47,133 bases of DNA, taken from contig DEFL01000043.1 in assembly GCA_002350845.1 (NCBI GenBank), positions 1 to 47,133 of the forward strand. Direction: 5' to 3'. The number at the start of each line of letters is the position of its first letter. Position 1 is the stretch's first letter. The translations under genes and the position numbers were made by a program. This DNA is from Christensenella sp. UBA2853 (GTDB lineage: Bacteria; Bacillota; Clostridia; Christensenellales; Aristaeellaceae). Below the pieces are notes generated by a model, which worked only from the letters and a program-made list of their open reading frames with translations, was not told the origin of the DNA and searched no databases. Shown piece after piece: positions 1 through 8,204 of the stretch.

Positions 1-7
1 TCCAAAA

Positions 8-34
8 GTTTGGATTTCTTTTAGGTTTGGATTT
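8..34. repeat. 10-bp direct repeat at the window edge
   Basis: GTTTGGATTT occurs at 8-17 and again at 25-34, a 17-bp period. It lies just downstream of the tnpV stop, in AT-rich DNA unlike the GC-rich chromosome that follows. It may belong to the end or an internal part of the mobile element. The window starts here, so the array cannot be followed further. Confidence 0.4.
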
Positions 35-43
35 TTGGTCAAA

Positions 44-376
44 TCAGGAAGTTGTGATTTGCTGCACCCACAGCATTTGATTCTGTGCCTTAAGCTGTTC
101 GGTGCTATCCTCACAGGCTGCCATCTGCTTTACCAGCTCAAGAATCATATTTTCCGCCTGATTGTTCAGATCAGCAAGATAATCGTTCAATTTGCCGGTG
201 ATCTGTAGCTCTGTGTACAGCACCTTGCGGTGCTGCCGGAGATACCGCAGATGCCGCTGACCCCAAATGCCGATGGGACGCTGTTCTTCATCGGGCAGCT
301 TCAAGCAAGGAATGTAGTAATCGCCTTGCAGCTCGTACCAAAGCCCAATCTTCTCGTCGTAAATGTACTTTTCCAT
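44..376 (-). CDS. tnpV: TnpV-family transposon-encoded protein
   Basis: Small protein (110 aa from the chosen start) of the TnpV type carried by integrated elements of gut Clostridia. The recognisable part is the N-terminal segment with GLWYELQGDYYIPCL, followed by PIGIWGQRHLRYLRQHRKVLY and a helical, probably coiled C-terminal half. Its molecular function is not established; it travels with transposons but is not itself a recombinase. The ATG at 376 is preferred over an upstream ATG at 415 because a GGAGG sits 7 bases before it. No transposase or recombinase is visible in the window, so it is either the last gene of an element lying to the left or a leftover. Base composition is clearly more AT-rich than the genes to its right. 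Confidence 0.8.
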   Translation of the reverse strand: MEKYIYDEKIGLWYELQGDYYIPCLKLPDEEQRPIGIWGQRHLRYLRQHRKVLYTELQITGKLNDYLADLNNQAENMILELVKQMAACEDSTEQLKAQNQMLWVQQITTS

Positions 377-441
377 GATGTAATCCTCCAAATAAGATTG
401 ATTCCTGCAATTCAATCATTCTGGCTGATTACAAAAGCCCA

Positions 442-475
442 AAGGGAGGCAACTTCCTTACGAAGTGCCTCCCTT
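442..475 (-). terminator. Strong hairpin, likely terminator after the GH2 gene
   Basis: AAGGGAGGC and GCCTCCCTT arms are extended by an ACTTC/GAAGT pairing with one bulged base around a short loop. Read on the minus strand the hairpin is followed by TTTGGGCTTTTG, a modest U-rich tail, so it can end transcription coming from the GH2 gene. It also lies at the compositional junction between the mobile-element DNA and the chromosome. Confidence 0.6.
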
Positions 476-512
476 GTGCTTCTCGCGTTTTTTGATGCAG
501 TCAGGGGAGGGG

Positions 513-2399
513 TCAGAGCGCAGGGGAAAAGCTGAACCCGCTGGGGCGCTCAATGCAGGCGGAATCATCCGGTGTGCCTTCCCAGAACCAGCTCTCGCCG
601 GGCATCAGGTCCGGTATGGGGAAGGTCTGCCCGCCGCAGCAGAATACATAACCGCTGACGGTATAGGCGGGGAGATCGTTTCTGCAGGTGAAGGAAAGGC
701 CGCCCGGGACGCGGGAGACCACCAGCGGCGCGTATTCCCGGCTGACGGTCTCATAGGAAGGTTTGGGAGTGCCGTACAGGTCGGTGGAACCGTGCACACG
801 GCATTTCATCCGGCCCTTTCCCTCCTCGCCCATATGTGTCCGATAATCGTTCAGACAGAAATAGATCGTGCCGGCAATACAGGGGAGTGTCCGGTAGAAA
901 GCGAGTTTTTCCAGAAAGATGGATGCACGTCTCGGGTCGCCGCCCTCAAAGGCAGGTTCACACAGGCCGAACTCGGAGGGAATGAAAACACGGCCCGGAT
1001 GCGCATCGACCAGCGCCTGCCAGGCGGAAGACTGTTCAAACCCCTGATGCCAGGTGCCGATATAATCGTTGATCATCAGGATATCTCCGTCCCCGGCGCC
1101 GTCCTGCTCCGGGCAGGCGAAGGCAGTGTTGGAGACATAATTGGCCAGGCGATCGGGATCCTTCTCATGGATGAAGGCCACGGCTCTGCGGATGTAGCGC
1201 TGAACAGACCAGGTCTGGGCGGACAGTTCATTGCCCACACCCCAGGCGATGATTGACGGATGATGCCGATGGGCAGAGATCATTTCCTCCATCTGCCGGC
1301 AGGCAACCGGCCACAGCTTCTCCGGGTCGCCCTCGGGCTGCTTGCCCCAGAAAGGAATTTCCTCCTGAACCAGCAGACCGTAGCGGTCGCACCAGTCATA
1401 CACCCAGTCATCCTGCTGCCAGTGAAAGCGGGTCAGCACGGTATTGCAGTCCTTCAGGCAGAGCAGCATATCCTGCAGTTTGGAGCGGGATTCCGCCATG
1501 CCCAGGGTTGGTGTGGAACCCGGCATCCATTCGACACCGGGAAGACGGACCGGTTCCCCATTGAGAAACCAGTGCTCTCCCATGACTTTCAGCTCTCTGA
1601 AACCGATCTCCAGGAAAGAGGTGTCCGAGAGAAAACCGTCCGGGAGCTCAAGGTGCAGGGCCAGGGTATACAGTTCCGGACGGTCGAAATGCCAGTAGAC
1701 TGCGTTCGAAAGCAGTACAGGATCCAGATGCACGTGCTCGGTGCAGGGCAGAATCCCGGAGAGAAGCGGCTCAGACTCCCTGGGCGTGATGCTGTCTGTG
1801 GCCCCGCGGAACAGGACCCAGTGCAGCGTGCAGCCGGGGATGGAGGAATCCGTTTTTGTCCGGAAGGAAAAGAGCGCTGCACCTGCATGCTGGCGCTTCC
1901 CGTACGACGAAATGACAGGCATTGCCGTGATCTCTGTGTCCCGAAGGGAGGCAGGTCCTGTCGCCACAAAATCGACCGGACGGATGAGGCCACCGTCATT
2001 GGCCCAGTCAAAGCTTCGGTCATAGGGCAGTGCATCCGTGGAAAAACGGTTATCCACGCTGACGAGGATTTCATTCTCCTCATGGAGACGCAGAGCAGGG
2101 GTGATGTCCACCGTGAAAGGTGTATAGCCGGAACCGAAATGCTGTCCGCACAGGACCCCGTTGACATACACTTCGGTGTCGCGGTATGCACCGTGAAAAA
2201 CCAGACAGGATTTCGCGCCTTCAGGCAGAAAGCCGGGCGTGAGGGTTGTCTGATACCAGCCCTTCCCGACATAGTTTTCGCTGTATTTTCTGGAATTCCA
2301 TGTGTGCGGAATATGAATTTTGTTCGCGTGGGACAGGCAGTCGGGCGAATCCCCGAGCGCAAAGTTCCAGATGCTGAGATGTTTCTGACAGAGTGCCAT
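513..2399 (-). CDS. Glycoside hydrolase family 2 (beta-galactosidase/beta-glucuronidase type)
   Basis: A 628-aa GH2 hydrolase for a beta-linked glycoside, probably cytoplasmic because no signal peptide is seen. An N-terminal jelly-roll sugar-binding domain (about 1-155, with GAYRDTEVYVNG and DWANDGGLIRPV) is followed by an Ig-like domain and the TIM barrel. The acid/base Glu is in AWGVGNE (about E391) and the nucleophile in FIPSEFG (about E476). I start it at 2399, not at the in-frame ATG at 2441: AAGGGAG lies 8 bases before 2399, and the upstream extension would read through the terminator at 2428-2460. It follows the DUF5107 and GH35 genes in the same direction. The short length compared with LacZ (about 1000 aa) fits glucuronidase-like or other short GH2 members. 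The exact sugar cannot be told. Confidence 0.88.
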   Translation of the reverse strand: MALCQKHLSIWNFALGDSPDCLSHANKIHIPHTWNSRKYSENYVGKGWYQTTLTPGFLPEGAKSCLVFHGAYRDTEVYVNGVLCGQHFGSGYTPFTVDITPALRLHEENEILVSVDNRFSTDALPYDRSFDWANDGGLIRPVDFVATGPASLRDTEITAMPVISSYGKRQHAGAALFSFRTKTDSSIPGCTLHWVLFRGATDSITPRESEPLLSGILPCTEHVHLDPVLLSNAVYWHFDRPELYTLALHLELPDGFLSDTSFLEIGFRELKVMGEHWFLNGEPVRLPGVEWMPGSTPTLGMAESRSKLQDMLLCLKDCNTVLTRFHWQQDDWVYDWCDRYGLLVQEEIPFWGKQPEGDPEKLWPVACRQMEEMISAHRHHPSIIAWGVGNELSAQTWSVQRYIRRAVAFIHEKDPDRLANYVSNTAFACPEQDGAGDGDILMINDYIGTWHQGFEQSSAWQALVDAHPGRVFIPSEFGLCEPAFEGGDPRRASIFLEKLAFYRTLPCIAGTIYFCLNDYRTHMGEEGKGRMKCRVHGSTDLYGTPKPSYETVSREYAPLVVSRVPGGLSFTCRNDLPAYTVSGYVFCCGGQTFPIPDLMPGESWFWEGTPDDSACIERPSGFSFSPAL

Positions 2400-2427
2400 G
2401 GATATGCTCCCTTCGGGTGTCGAGATC

Positions 2428-2460
2428 AAAAGAGAACGCAATGGGGCGTTCTCTTTTTTG
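2428..2460 (-). terminator. Rho-independent terminator after the DUF5107 gene
   Basis: A perfect 12-bp stem (AAAAGAGAACGC / GCGTTCTCTTTT, loop of 6) starts a few bases after the DUF5107-TPR stop codon and sits directly before the GH2 start. The A/T ends of the stem provide U-tracts in both directions. It separates GH35-DUF5107 from GH2, so GH2 must rely on read-through or on a promoter I could not identify. Confidence 0.75.
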
Positions 2461-2464
2461 GGTG

Positions 2465-5400
2465 TTATTGTCTGATTTCCTCGAGCCCTCTGCGGCCCAG
2501 CTCCATCAGCCGGCGGCAGTAATCGTCGCTGCGCTTCTGGATATCATCCTGATAGACTTCCAGCTCCGGCATGGAAACGGCGAAGAAATCGTAGCCGACC
2601 TTGTCAAAGAGATGCTGCTCACCGAAGATGATCAGCTGATGGAAGGATTTTTTGGCTTTCTCCATGTCGCCCAGTGCGGCAAAGGCGAGGCCCTGGTAAT
2701 AAATGTAGTCGGAAGGCTGGTCATTGTAGTAACGGACAGGTTCCGGAATCTGAGAACCGGCTGCGGCGAGATGGAAGCATTCAGCTGCCTTCTCCTCCTC
2801 ATTGAGCGCTCTGAGCGCACAGCCCATCAGGTAGTAGGCATGATTGTCCGGGACATTGTCCAGCTTGCCTTCCCCAAGATTGACGGGATAGGACAGTGTG
2901 CGCTGGGCGTAGGCATAGGCAGCCTCGGGGCGGCCTTCCGAGAGCGACTGTTCCGACAGGGCAAAGAGCGCCGTCTTGTATTCGTCGGCCACTTTGCCTT
3001 CTCCGCCCTCCCAGACATGGAAGGTATAGTTCATCAGAAGATCAAGGGCCTTCTCATGCTTTCCGGCCTGATTGAGCAGGGAGACATAGGCAAGCATGAG
3101 CGCATAGCGGTCGGGCAGCAGATCCTCCTGCTCTTCAAGCAGGGCGAGCCGTTCCTTCACGGGCCGTCCGAGGCGCGCCAGGAGCTGTTCCTGCTCGAGG
3201 AGGAAGCGGCTGTTCCCGCTCTCAAGGCTGCAGGCAGCGGCAATTTCACCCTCTGCAAGGCTTCGGTCGCCGTGATTGTAGTAGGCAATGGACAGGTTCC
3301 TGTGGGCCGGAGCCAGCGAGGGCAGCAGTGCAACCGCGGTCTCCCAGTGGCCGATGGCAGCGGCGTACTGCTTTTTGTCGTAGAGCAGTTCACCGAGGTA
3401 ATAATGCGCTTTTGCCGCTTCGGGCAGGATGGAAACAGCGTAATCCAGGATCAGCTTCTCCATGACGCGGCTTGGGAAGCACAGATCCGTGGTGAGGGTT
3501 TCGGCTTCCCGGACACAGGAGAGGGCGGGTGCGGCATGCCCCTGCTTTCCCTCGGCGTAGGCCAGCGCATAGGAGATCATGGGATGCGAAACCGGACAGG
3601 CGGTGAGCACACGGCAGGCATCCTCCCAGAACCCGAAGCCAAGGAGCTCATAGGCGGCGGTCAGGTAATCCTCCACGCGGCCACCGGCGGCCCGTGCAAA
3701 ATCATCTCCGCTGTTTTTCCGGAAGAGGAGCGAGAGATACAGCGGATCAATCTTCAGGCTCTCCTCAAGGAACTGCTGATATTCCGCGCTGTCTGTATGC
3801 AGTGCGCAGAGGATGCCTGCCTTGAGTGAGCGGGCCTTCATGTCATGCCATCCGCGCAGGAGACTTTCCTCGGCAAAGGTCAGCGCCTGGCGGAGCTGGC
3901 CCTGTTTGACACAGATGCAGGCCAGATGCAGGTAGGCAGGGCCGGCTGTCTCGGCACTCCAGGTGGCCTTGAAGAACGCGTCATAGGACTCGGGCAGCTT
4001 TTCCAGCATCTCCAGCGCAAGTCCCAGATTGAAGTAGGCTTCACCGGAGTAGGGATTGGGATTGCGCCAGGTCTGCTTGCGGATCGCGGCGCGGAAATAC
4101 GGCACGCTCTCTTCGATCTGCGCATGGCGCAGGAGATAGAGACCGCAGGCATTGTTGAGGCGAAGATCGGTGGGATCCCGCCGCAGGCCTTCCAGGTAGT
4201 AATCCATGGGCAGGAAGGTGGCGTGGCGGTACTGTTCGAGATGCTGACCGGCCAGGTAGAGCTCCTCGAGCGACTGAATCTCGGAAGGAGCCTTCAGGGC
4301 CTCGGCCGGCTCAGGAATCGGCTGGTTTTCCCGGACATACTCGGTGTAGGCGCAGAGAAGATTCCCGTGTTCATCGCGCACTTCCATCTCATAGTCGTGC
4401 AGGCCCTTGACAGTATCCACAAAGGCGGCTTCCGGGGAGAGATCCGCTGTGGTGCGGTAGATTTCACGGCCCTCTGCGCGCAGCACAATGGACGCATGAG
4501 GATAGGTGCCGGTCGCATAGACCTTGATTCTGGCCAGAGCGGCCTGCTGCTCGATCTTTTCGTTGGCAGCCTTACCGGTTTCGAAGGGATCCGGCTCAAG
4601 GACATGGCCTGCGTCATCGAGGAAATCGACGCCGAGAATGACATCCTTTGTGGCATTGCTGACCCGGCCCACGGTCTTGTAGGGCATGAAGTACTGAACA
4701 AAGTTCTTCTCCTCCTGGGGCTTGAGCCAGGTGAAGTCCGGCTGGTTGTCGCAGTACACGCCGGTCATGAGCTCGATGTAGGGCCCGTCTTCGTCGGTCA
4801 GGTTTTTATCCCAGACTCTGCCGAAATGCCCGCAGCCCCAGGTCCACTGCTTCTTGCCGGGGCTGACATGATGGTCCGCCACATGCAGAAGACCCGCATC
4901 CCGGCCCTCGTCAAAGTTGCCGACAAAATCGAAATCGGAATGCGCGGCCATATAGGAAGTGGGGACCCGGATATTCTTATACCGGGAAATGTCCACGCCG
5001 GCGGAATAGTCTGCCTTGTAGTATTCGCCGGTGGCAATGGGGAAGGTGGAAACCGCGCGTTTTCCGTGGTCCATGACCGCGTTCACATCCGGCGGGAAAA
5101 CCGAGAAAGTGTTTTCATTGACGCTGACTGCCGGATTGGCCCACCAGAGAAAGGTCTGCGGATAGTCGGTTGGGTTAAAGAGCCGGCCGCGGATTTCGAT
5201 GTAGGCCCGGTCCGGATAGAGAGAAATGGACGCATTGCCCTTGGTTCCATTGATGCGGTCGGTCTCCCCGAGCGTTACCGTTGCAGAACCGTCCGGGTTT
5301 TCGGAAAAGGTATAATCCACGGGCATAAAGGTGGATGGGCGGTGATGCTGCGGCCAGTTGAACTCGATGCCGCCGCTGATCCAGGGACCGGCCAGGCCGA

Positions 5401-5710
5401 CAAGCGCCGGCTTGATGACGCGGTTGTAGTAGACAAAATCATAGTGGTTGGTTTTGTCCAGCGCGCGCTGGATGCGGCCGCCGAGCTCGGGCAGGATCAT
5501 CACATAGAGGTAGTCATTCTCAAGAATGACCGCTTTGTACTCAACATCCTCGCGCTCTTCGCTGATCTTTTCGCAGATCGGCACAGGGTACACTTTTCCG
5601 GTGGATCCCTGATACGCGCGCTTTTCAATGAACAGCGGGTTCTTTTCCAGCGCGCCTGTCCGATAGGTGGGAATGGTGACTGTCTGTTCGTAGACCTGTA
5701 CTTTGTTCAT
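2465..5710 (-). CDS. DUF5107 / tetratricopeptide-repeat protein
   Basis: Large 1081-aa protein. The N-terminal part (about 20-340) matches the DUF5107 type found beside glycoside hydrolases: KAVILENDYLYVMILPELGG, a GGIEFNWPQHHRP segment and FLWWANPAV give it the look of an aldose-epimerase-like beta-sandwich. A linker domain (about 340-470) precedes repeated helical pairs from about 480 to 1060. These look like TPRs, for example NPYSGEAYFNLGLALEMLEK and AKAHYYLGELLYDKKQYAAA. No signal peptide or membrane segment is seen. The start has AGGAGG 8 bases before it and lies 13 bases after the GH35 stop, so the two are cotranscribed. Its reaction is not known to me; the sandwich fold and location suggest it binds or acts on the sugar released by GH35 or GH2. 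Confidence 0.85.
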   Translation of the reverse strand: MNKVQVYEQTVTIPTYRTGALEKNPLFIEKRAYQGSTGKVYPVPICEKISEEREDVEYKAVILENDYLYVMILPELGGRIQRALDKTNHYDFVYYNRVIKPALVGLAGPWISGGIEFNWPQHHRPSTFMPVDYTFSENPDGSATVTLGETDRINGTKGNASISLYPDRAYIEIRGRLFNPTDYPQTFLWWANPAVSVNENTFSVFPPDVNAVMDHGKRAVSTFPIATGEYYKADYSAGVDISRYKNIRVPTSYMAAHSDFDFVGNFDEGRDAGLLHVADHHVSPGKKQWTWGCGHFGRVWDKNLTDEDGPYIELMTGVYCDNQPDFTWLKPQEEKNFVQYFMPYKTVGRVSNATKDVILGVDFLDDAGHVLEPDPFETGKAANEKIEQQAALARIKVYATGTYPHASIVLRAEGREIYRTTADLSPEAAFVDTVKGLHDYEMEVRDEHGNLLCAYTEYVRENQPIPEPAEALKAPSEIQSLEELYLAGQHLEQYRHATFLPMDYYLEGLRRDPTDLRLNNACGLYLLRHAQIEESVPYFRAAIRKQTWRNPNPYSGEAYFNLGLALEMLEKLPESYDAFFKATWSAETAGPAYLHLACICVKQGQLRQALTFAEESLLRGWHDMKARSLKAGILCALHTDSAEYQQFLEESLKIDPLYLSLLFRKNSGDDFARAAGGRVEDYLTAAYELLGFGFWEDACRVLTACPVSHPMISYALAYAEGKQGHAAPALSCVREAETLTTDLCFPSRVMEKLILDYAVSILPEAAKAHYYLGELLYDKKQYAAAIGHWETAVALLPSLAPAHRNLSIAYYNHGDRSLAEGEIAAACSLESGNSRFLLEQEQLLARLGRPVKERLALLEEQEDLLPDRYALMLAYVSLLNQAGKHEKALDLLMNYTFHVWEGGEGKVADEYKTALFALSEQSLSEGRPEAAYAYAQRTLSYPVNLGEGKLDNVPDNHAYYLMGCALRALNEEEKAAECFHLAAAGSQIPEPVRYYNDQPSDYIYYQGLAFAALGDMEKAKKSFHQLIIFGEQHLFDKVGYDFFAVSMPELEVYQDDIQKRSDDYCRRLMELGRRGLEEIRQ

Positions 5711-5723
5711 CCTGTTTTCCTCC

Positions 5724-7955
5724 TTACAGTCCGATCTCGTAGACCGGCTGAGCCTGAATGCTGATCAGATCCGAAATCAGCGCATCGGACTGTTCACTGC
5801 GGCCTGCCATGCCGGATTCCACGTTGACGTGCGAGCCCTTTCGAAGCGGGGCAATGTACAGAACAAAGGGATTGTCCAGCTGCTCCTGATATTCCATCAG
5901 GCCGAACTCCCAGGTATCTCCGTTGCAGAAATGGTCGCTGACCATCTCACTGCCCAGAAACAGCATGCCGATATCGCCGCGGTAATCGATCCGCAGCCGG
6001 ACATCCTTGACCCACTCCAGCGCCTGAGCGGGCAGCTGAACCGTCCAGCGCTGAGGCGAGGTCTGAGCGACCCGGACAGGGATCGTCCGCTCCCTGACGC
6101 AGACCTGATAAACGCCGAACACATCCCGGTCAGGGAGACGGGCGGCGGCAGGCGAGCGGCTGAGCAGGTCAGCGGGATAGGTGCACAGGATGGTTTCGGA
6201 AGAGGTGGACTCAAGGCGCAGCGTGCCGTCCGTCCCTTCAAGCAGCGCGCCGTCTGTGAAGACGAGGCCGCCGTTTTGCAGAAGGAACATCTGATTGGCC
6301 ATGGTCCGCGAAATGACAAGGACCTGCACACGGCGATTCCCTTTTTCCACACTCAGCAGCGGGGCCGTTCCGGTGACGCGGGCCGCTTCTTCAAAGGAGA
6401 GGCCGCCGTCCATGCCGTCAGGCACCATAAAGACATACAGCGGCTGTCCGTCTACCACGGTCCGCAGGACCGGCTGAGCATTGGCCTGCAGCAGCATAAT
6501 GCCGTCCATGTCAAAATGGAAGGGCAGGATCGCGTTTTCGTCGGAGTCGATGCTGAAGCGGAAACGGTAGCTGTCACCGGCCGTTTTCAGGATCACTTCC
6601 TCCTGCTCCTTCCGGGGCATGATGCGGTGGTCCTGGAAATTATTGATGAACAGGAACCCGCTGACGCCGTCTGTGCGCACGGCAAAGCGGAGCGTGTCCA
6701 GGTCTTCCGGGGAAAGTGCGGTGGGCGGTGCATCCAGCCGGGTTTCCATGGGAGCAAGCCGGTCGCCAAAGCATTTCAGGAACGAATGAATGGACTTCAG
6801 ACGGCTGTAGGATTCACGGACCTGACCAAACTCGCCCAGCGCCGCCTGGTAGTCGTAGGAGCGCTTGGGCACCTGGCCTTCATTGAGGAAAGTGCCGTGG
6901 TGGCCGAGGGGATTGGTGCCGCCGTGGAACATGTAATAGCCGATAAAATTGCAGCCCGAGCCCAGCTTGATGTTGGCCAGGGCATCCACGCTTTTATAGG
7001 GATAGATGAAGCGGTAATAATAGCAGCACATCATGCCTGCGCCCATCTCGCAGCAGGCATAGGGGCGGTCCTCCGGCGGATAGGCCGGGAGAAAATCGTC
7101 CGCACAGGGGCTGCCGTTGTGGTGATAATCCTCGTACAGGTATTCCTCGGTCGCGGGATGTTCTCCCTGATGCGAATAAAAGATCCAGGGCCTGTAGGCA
7201 TACCCGCCCCAGAGAGGCATCACCCGGTCGGAATAGGCGGCGCCGCCCCAGGCCGTGCCGGTAAAGAAAGCCGGCGTCAGGCCGCATTCCAGGGCTATGG
7301 TTCTCAGCGCGAGAATATAGGCCTCGCCGTCTCTGCCGGGATTGACCCATTCGCCGGAAATGCCGGTTGTGATTTCCCAGGGCGCCGAGGAATGCATGTA
7401 TTCATTGTCGAGCTGTATGCCAATGATGGGTCCGCCATCCCTGAAAAACAATCCGCGCACCTGCTGCGCGATCTGTGCATAGAGTTTCCGCACACATGCA
7501 AGGAACCCCTCTGACAGGGAACGGACTTCAAAGGGTTTTCCATAGAGCCAGTCGGGCAGCCCGCCGTTTCGCACTTCGCCGTGCGCAAAGGGTCCTATGC
7601 GGAGAATGACGTCCATGCCGTGCTTTCCGCACAGCTCGACAAACCTGCGGACGTTGCGTCTCCCCGAAAAATCGAAGACGCCTTCCTCCTCCTCAATGTG
7701 ATTCCAGAACAGATACGTCGAGATGATGTTGACTCCGCCCATGCGCATCTTGATGATTTCGTCTTCCCAGCGGCGCTCGTCCATGCGGCTGTAATGGAAT
7801 TCACCGGACACGGCAAAATAGGGTTTCCCGTTTTTTTCCATGTAGTAGTTATTGAACGAGAGGACATCGCCGCCGGGGGCTGTGTCGGAAAAATCCGGTC
7901 CAAGCTGGCGAACGGGGGATATATGAATATTGCTGACATCCATTTCGCGGATCAT
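5724..7955 (-). CDS. Glycoside hydrolase family 35 beta-galactosidase
   Basis: A 743-aa GH35 enzyme that removes terminal beta-galactose, probably inside the cell because no signal peptide is seen. Diagnostic motifs are SGEFHYSR, RIGPFAHGEVRNGGLP, the acid/base Glu in GIQLDNEY (about E185), the predicted nucleophile in ACCEMGAG (about E303), and YYMFHGGTN. C-terminal beta domains follow. The start at 7955 is firm: AGGAGG lies 8 bases upstream, and a sigma-70 promoter at 8007-8035 lies inside the longer open frame, which excludes the upstream ATG. It is the first gene of an operon with the DUF5107-TPR gene and is divergent from an AraC regulator that most likely controls it. Confidence 0.9.
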   Translation of the reverse strand: MIREMDVSNIHISPVRQLGPDFSDTAPGGDVLSFNNYYMEKNGKPYFAVSGEFHYSRMDERRWEDEIIKMRMGGVNIISTYLFWNHIEEEEGVFDFSGRRNVRRFVELCGKHGMDVILRIGPFAHGEVRNGGLPDWLYGKPFEVRSLSEGFLACVRKLYAQIAQQVRGLFFRDGGPIIGIQLDNEYMHSSAPWEITTGISGEWVNPGRDGEAYILALRTIALECGLTPAFFTGTAWGGAAYSDRVMPLWGGYAYRPWIFYSHQGEHPATEEYLYEDYHHNGSPCADDFLPAYPPEDRPYACCEMGAGMMCCYYYRFIYPYKSVDALANIKLGSGCNFIGYYMFHGGTNPLGHHGTFLNEGQVPKRSYDYQAALGEFGQVRESYSRLKSIHSFLKCFGDRLAPMETRLDAPPTALSPEDLDTLRFAVRTDGVSGFLFINNFQDHRIMPRKEQEEVILKTAGDSYRFRFSIDSDENAILPFHFDMDGIMLLQANAQPVLRTVVDGQPLYVFMVPDGMDGGLSFEEAARVTGTAPLLSVEKGNRRVQVLVISRTMANQMFLLQNGGLVFTDGALLEGTDGTLRLESTSSETILCTYPADLLSRSPAAARLPDRDVFGVYQVCVRERTIPVRVAQTSPQRWTVQLPAQALEWVKDVRLRIDYRGDIGMLFLGSEMVSDHFCNGDTWEFGLMEYQEQLDNPFVLYIAPLRKGSHVNVESGMAGRSEQSDALISDLISIQAQPVYEIGL

Positions 7956-8006
7956 ACCGGTTGCCTCCTGCGGAAAATCAGATCGGAATGGTGCTTTGAT
8001 GGTGAT

Positions 8007-8035
8007 ATTGTACAGAAAGCCAGGGAGGGTTTCAA
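8007..8035 (-). promoter_or_regulatory. Sigma-70-type promoter of the GH35 operon
   Basis: On the minus strand: -35 TTGAAA (8030-8035), a 17-bp spacer and -10 TACAAT (8007-8012), placing the transcription start near 8000, about 45 bases before the GH35 ATG. Confidence 0.75.
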
Positions 8036-8041
8036 TTCTGA

Positions 8042-8095
8042 TTTTTTGCCATTCCATATAGAAAAATTGCTGATTCTGAAGATGTTTTTTGCAAA
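8042..8095. promoter_or_regulatory. Phased TTTTTGC-like repeats, possible AraC operator
   Basis: TTGC preceded by an A/T tract occurs at 8046, 8067 and 8089 (21 and 22 bp apart, two helical turns each). The array is immediately upstream of the GH35 -35 box and between the divergent promoters. Direct repeats with about 21-bp spacing next to a -35 box are the classic layout for AraC-family activators. The assignment to the neighbouring regulator is an inference. Confidence 0.4.
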
Positions 8096-8119
8096 TCTGC
8101 TCATCCGGTGCGGCAAGAA

Positions 8120-8148
8120 TTGCGAAAGTGAATGGAATCTGCTAGCAT
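8120..8148 (+). promoter_or_regulatory. Promoter of the araC-like gene
   Basis: -35 TTGCGA (8120-8125), 17-bp spacer, -10 TAGCAT (8143-8148), ending 56 bases before the AraC-type ATG at 8205. It is divergent from the GH35 promoter. Confidence 0.5.
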
Positions 8149-8204
8149 ATACCCAGGAATGAATCCGGAACCTGAATAGCACAGGCAGTAAAGGAGACTG
8201 TCGG

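Noticed and set aside
2393..7514. Three long plus-strand frames (2393-3829, 3845-5764, 5703-7514) opposite the DUF5107 and GH35 genes
   Set aside because: They lack motifs and ribosome-binding sites, while the minus strand encodes recognised families.
7956..8057. 34-codon N-terminal extension of GH35
   Set aside because: A sigma-70 promoter lies inside it, and a perfect AGGAGG precedes the ATG at 7955.
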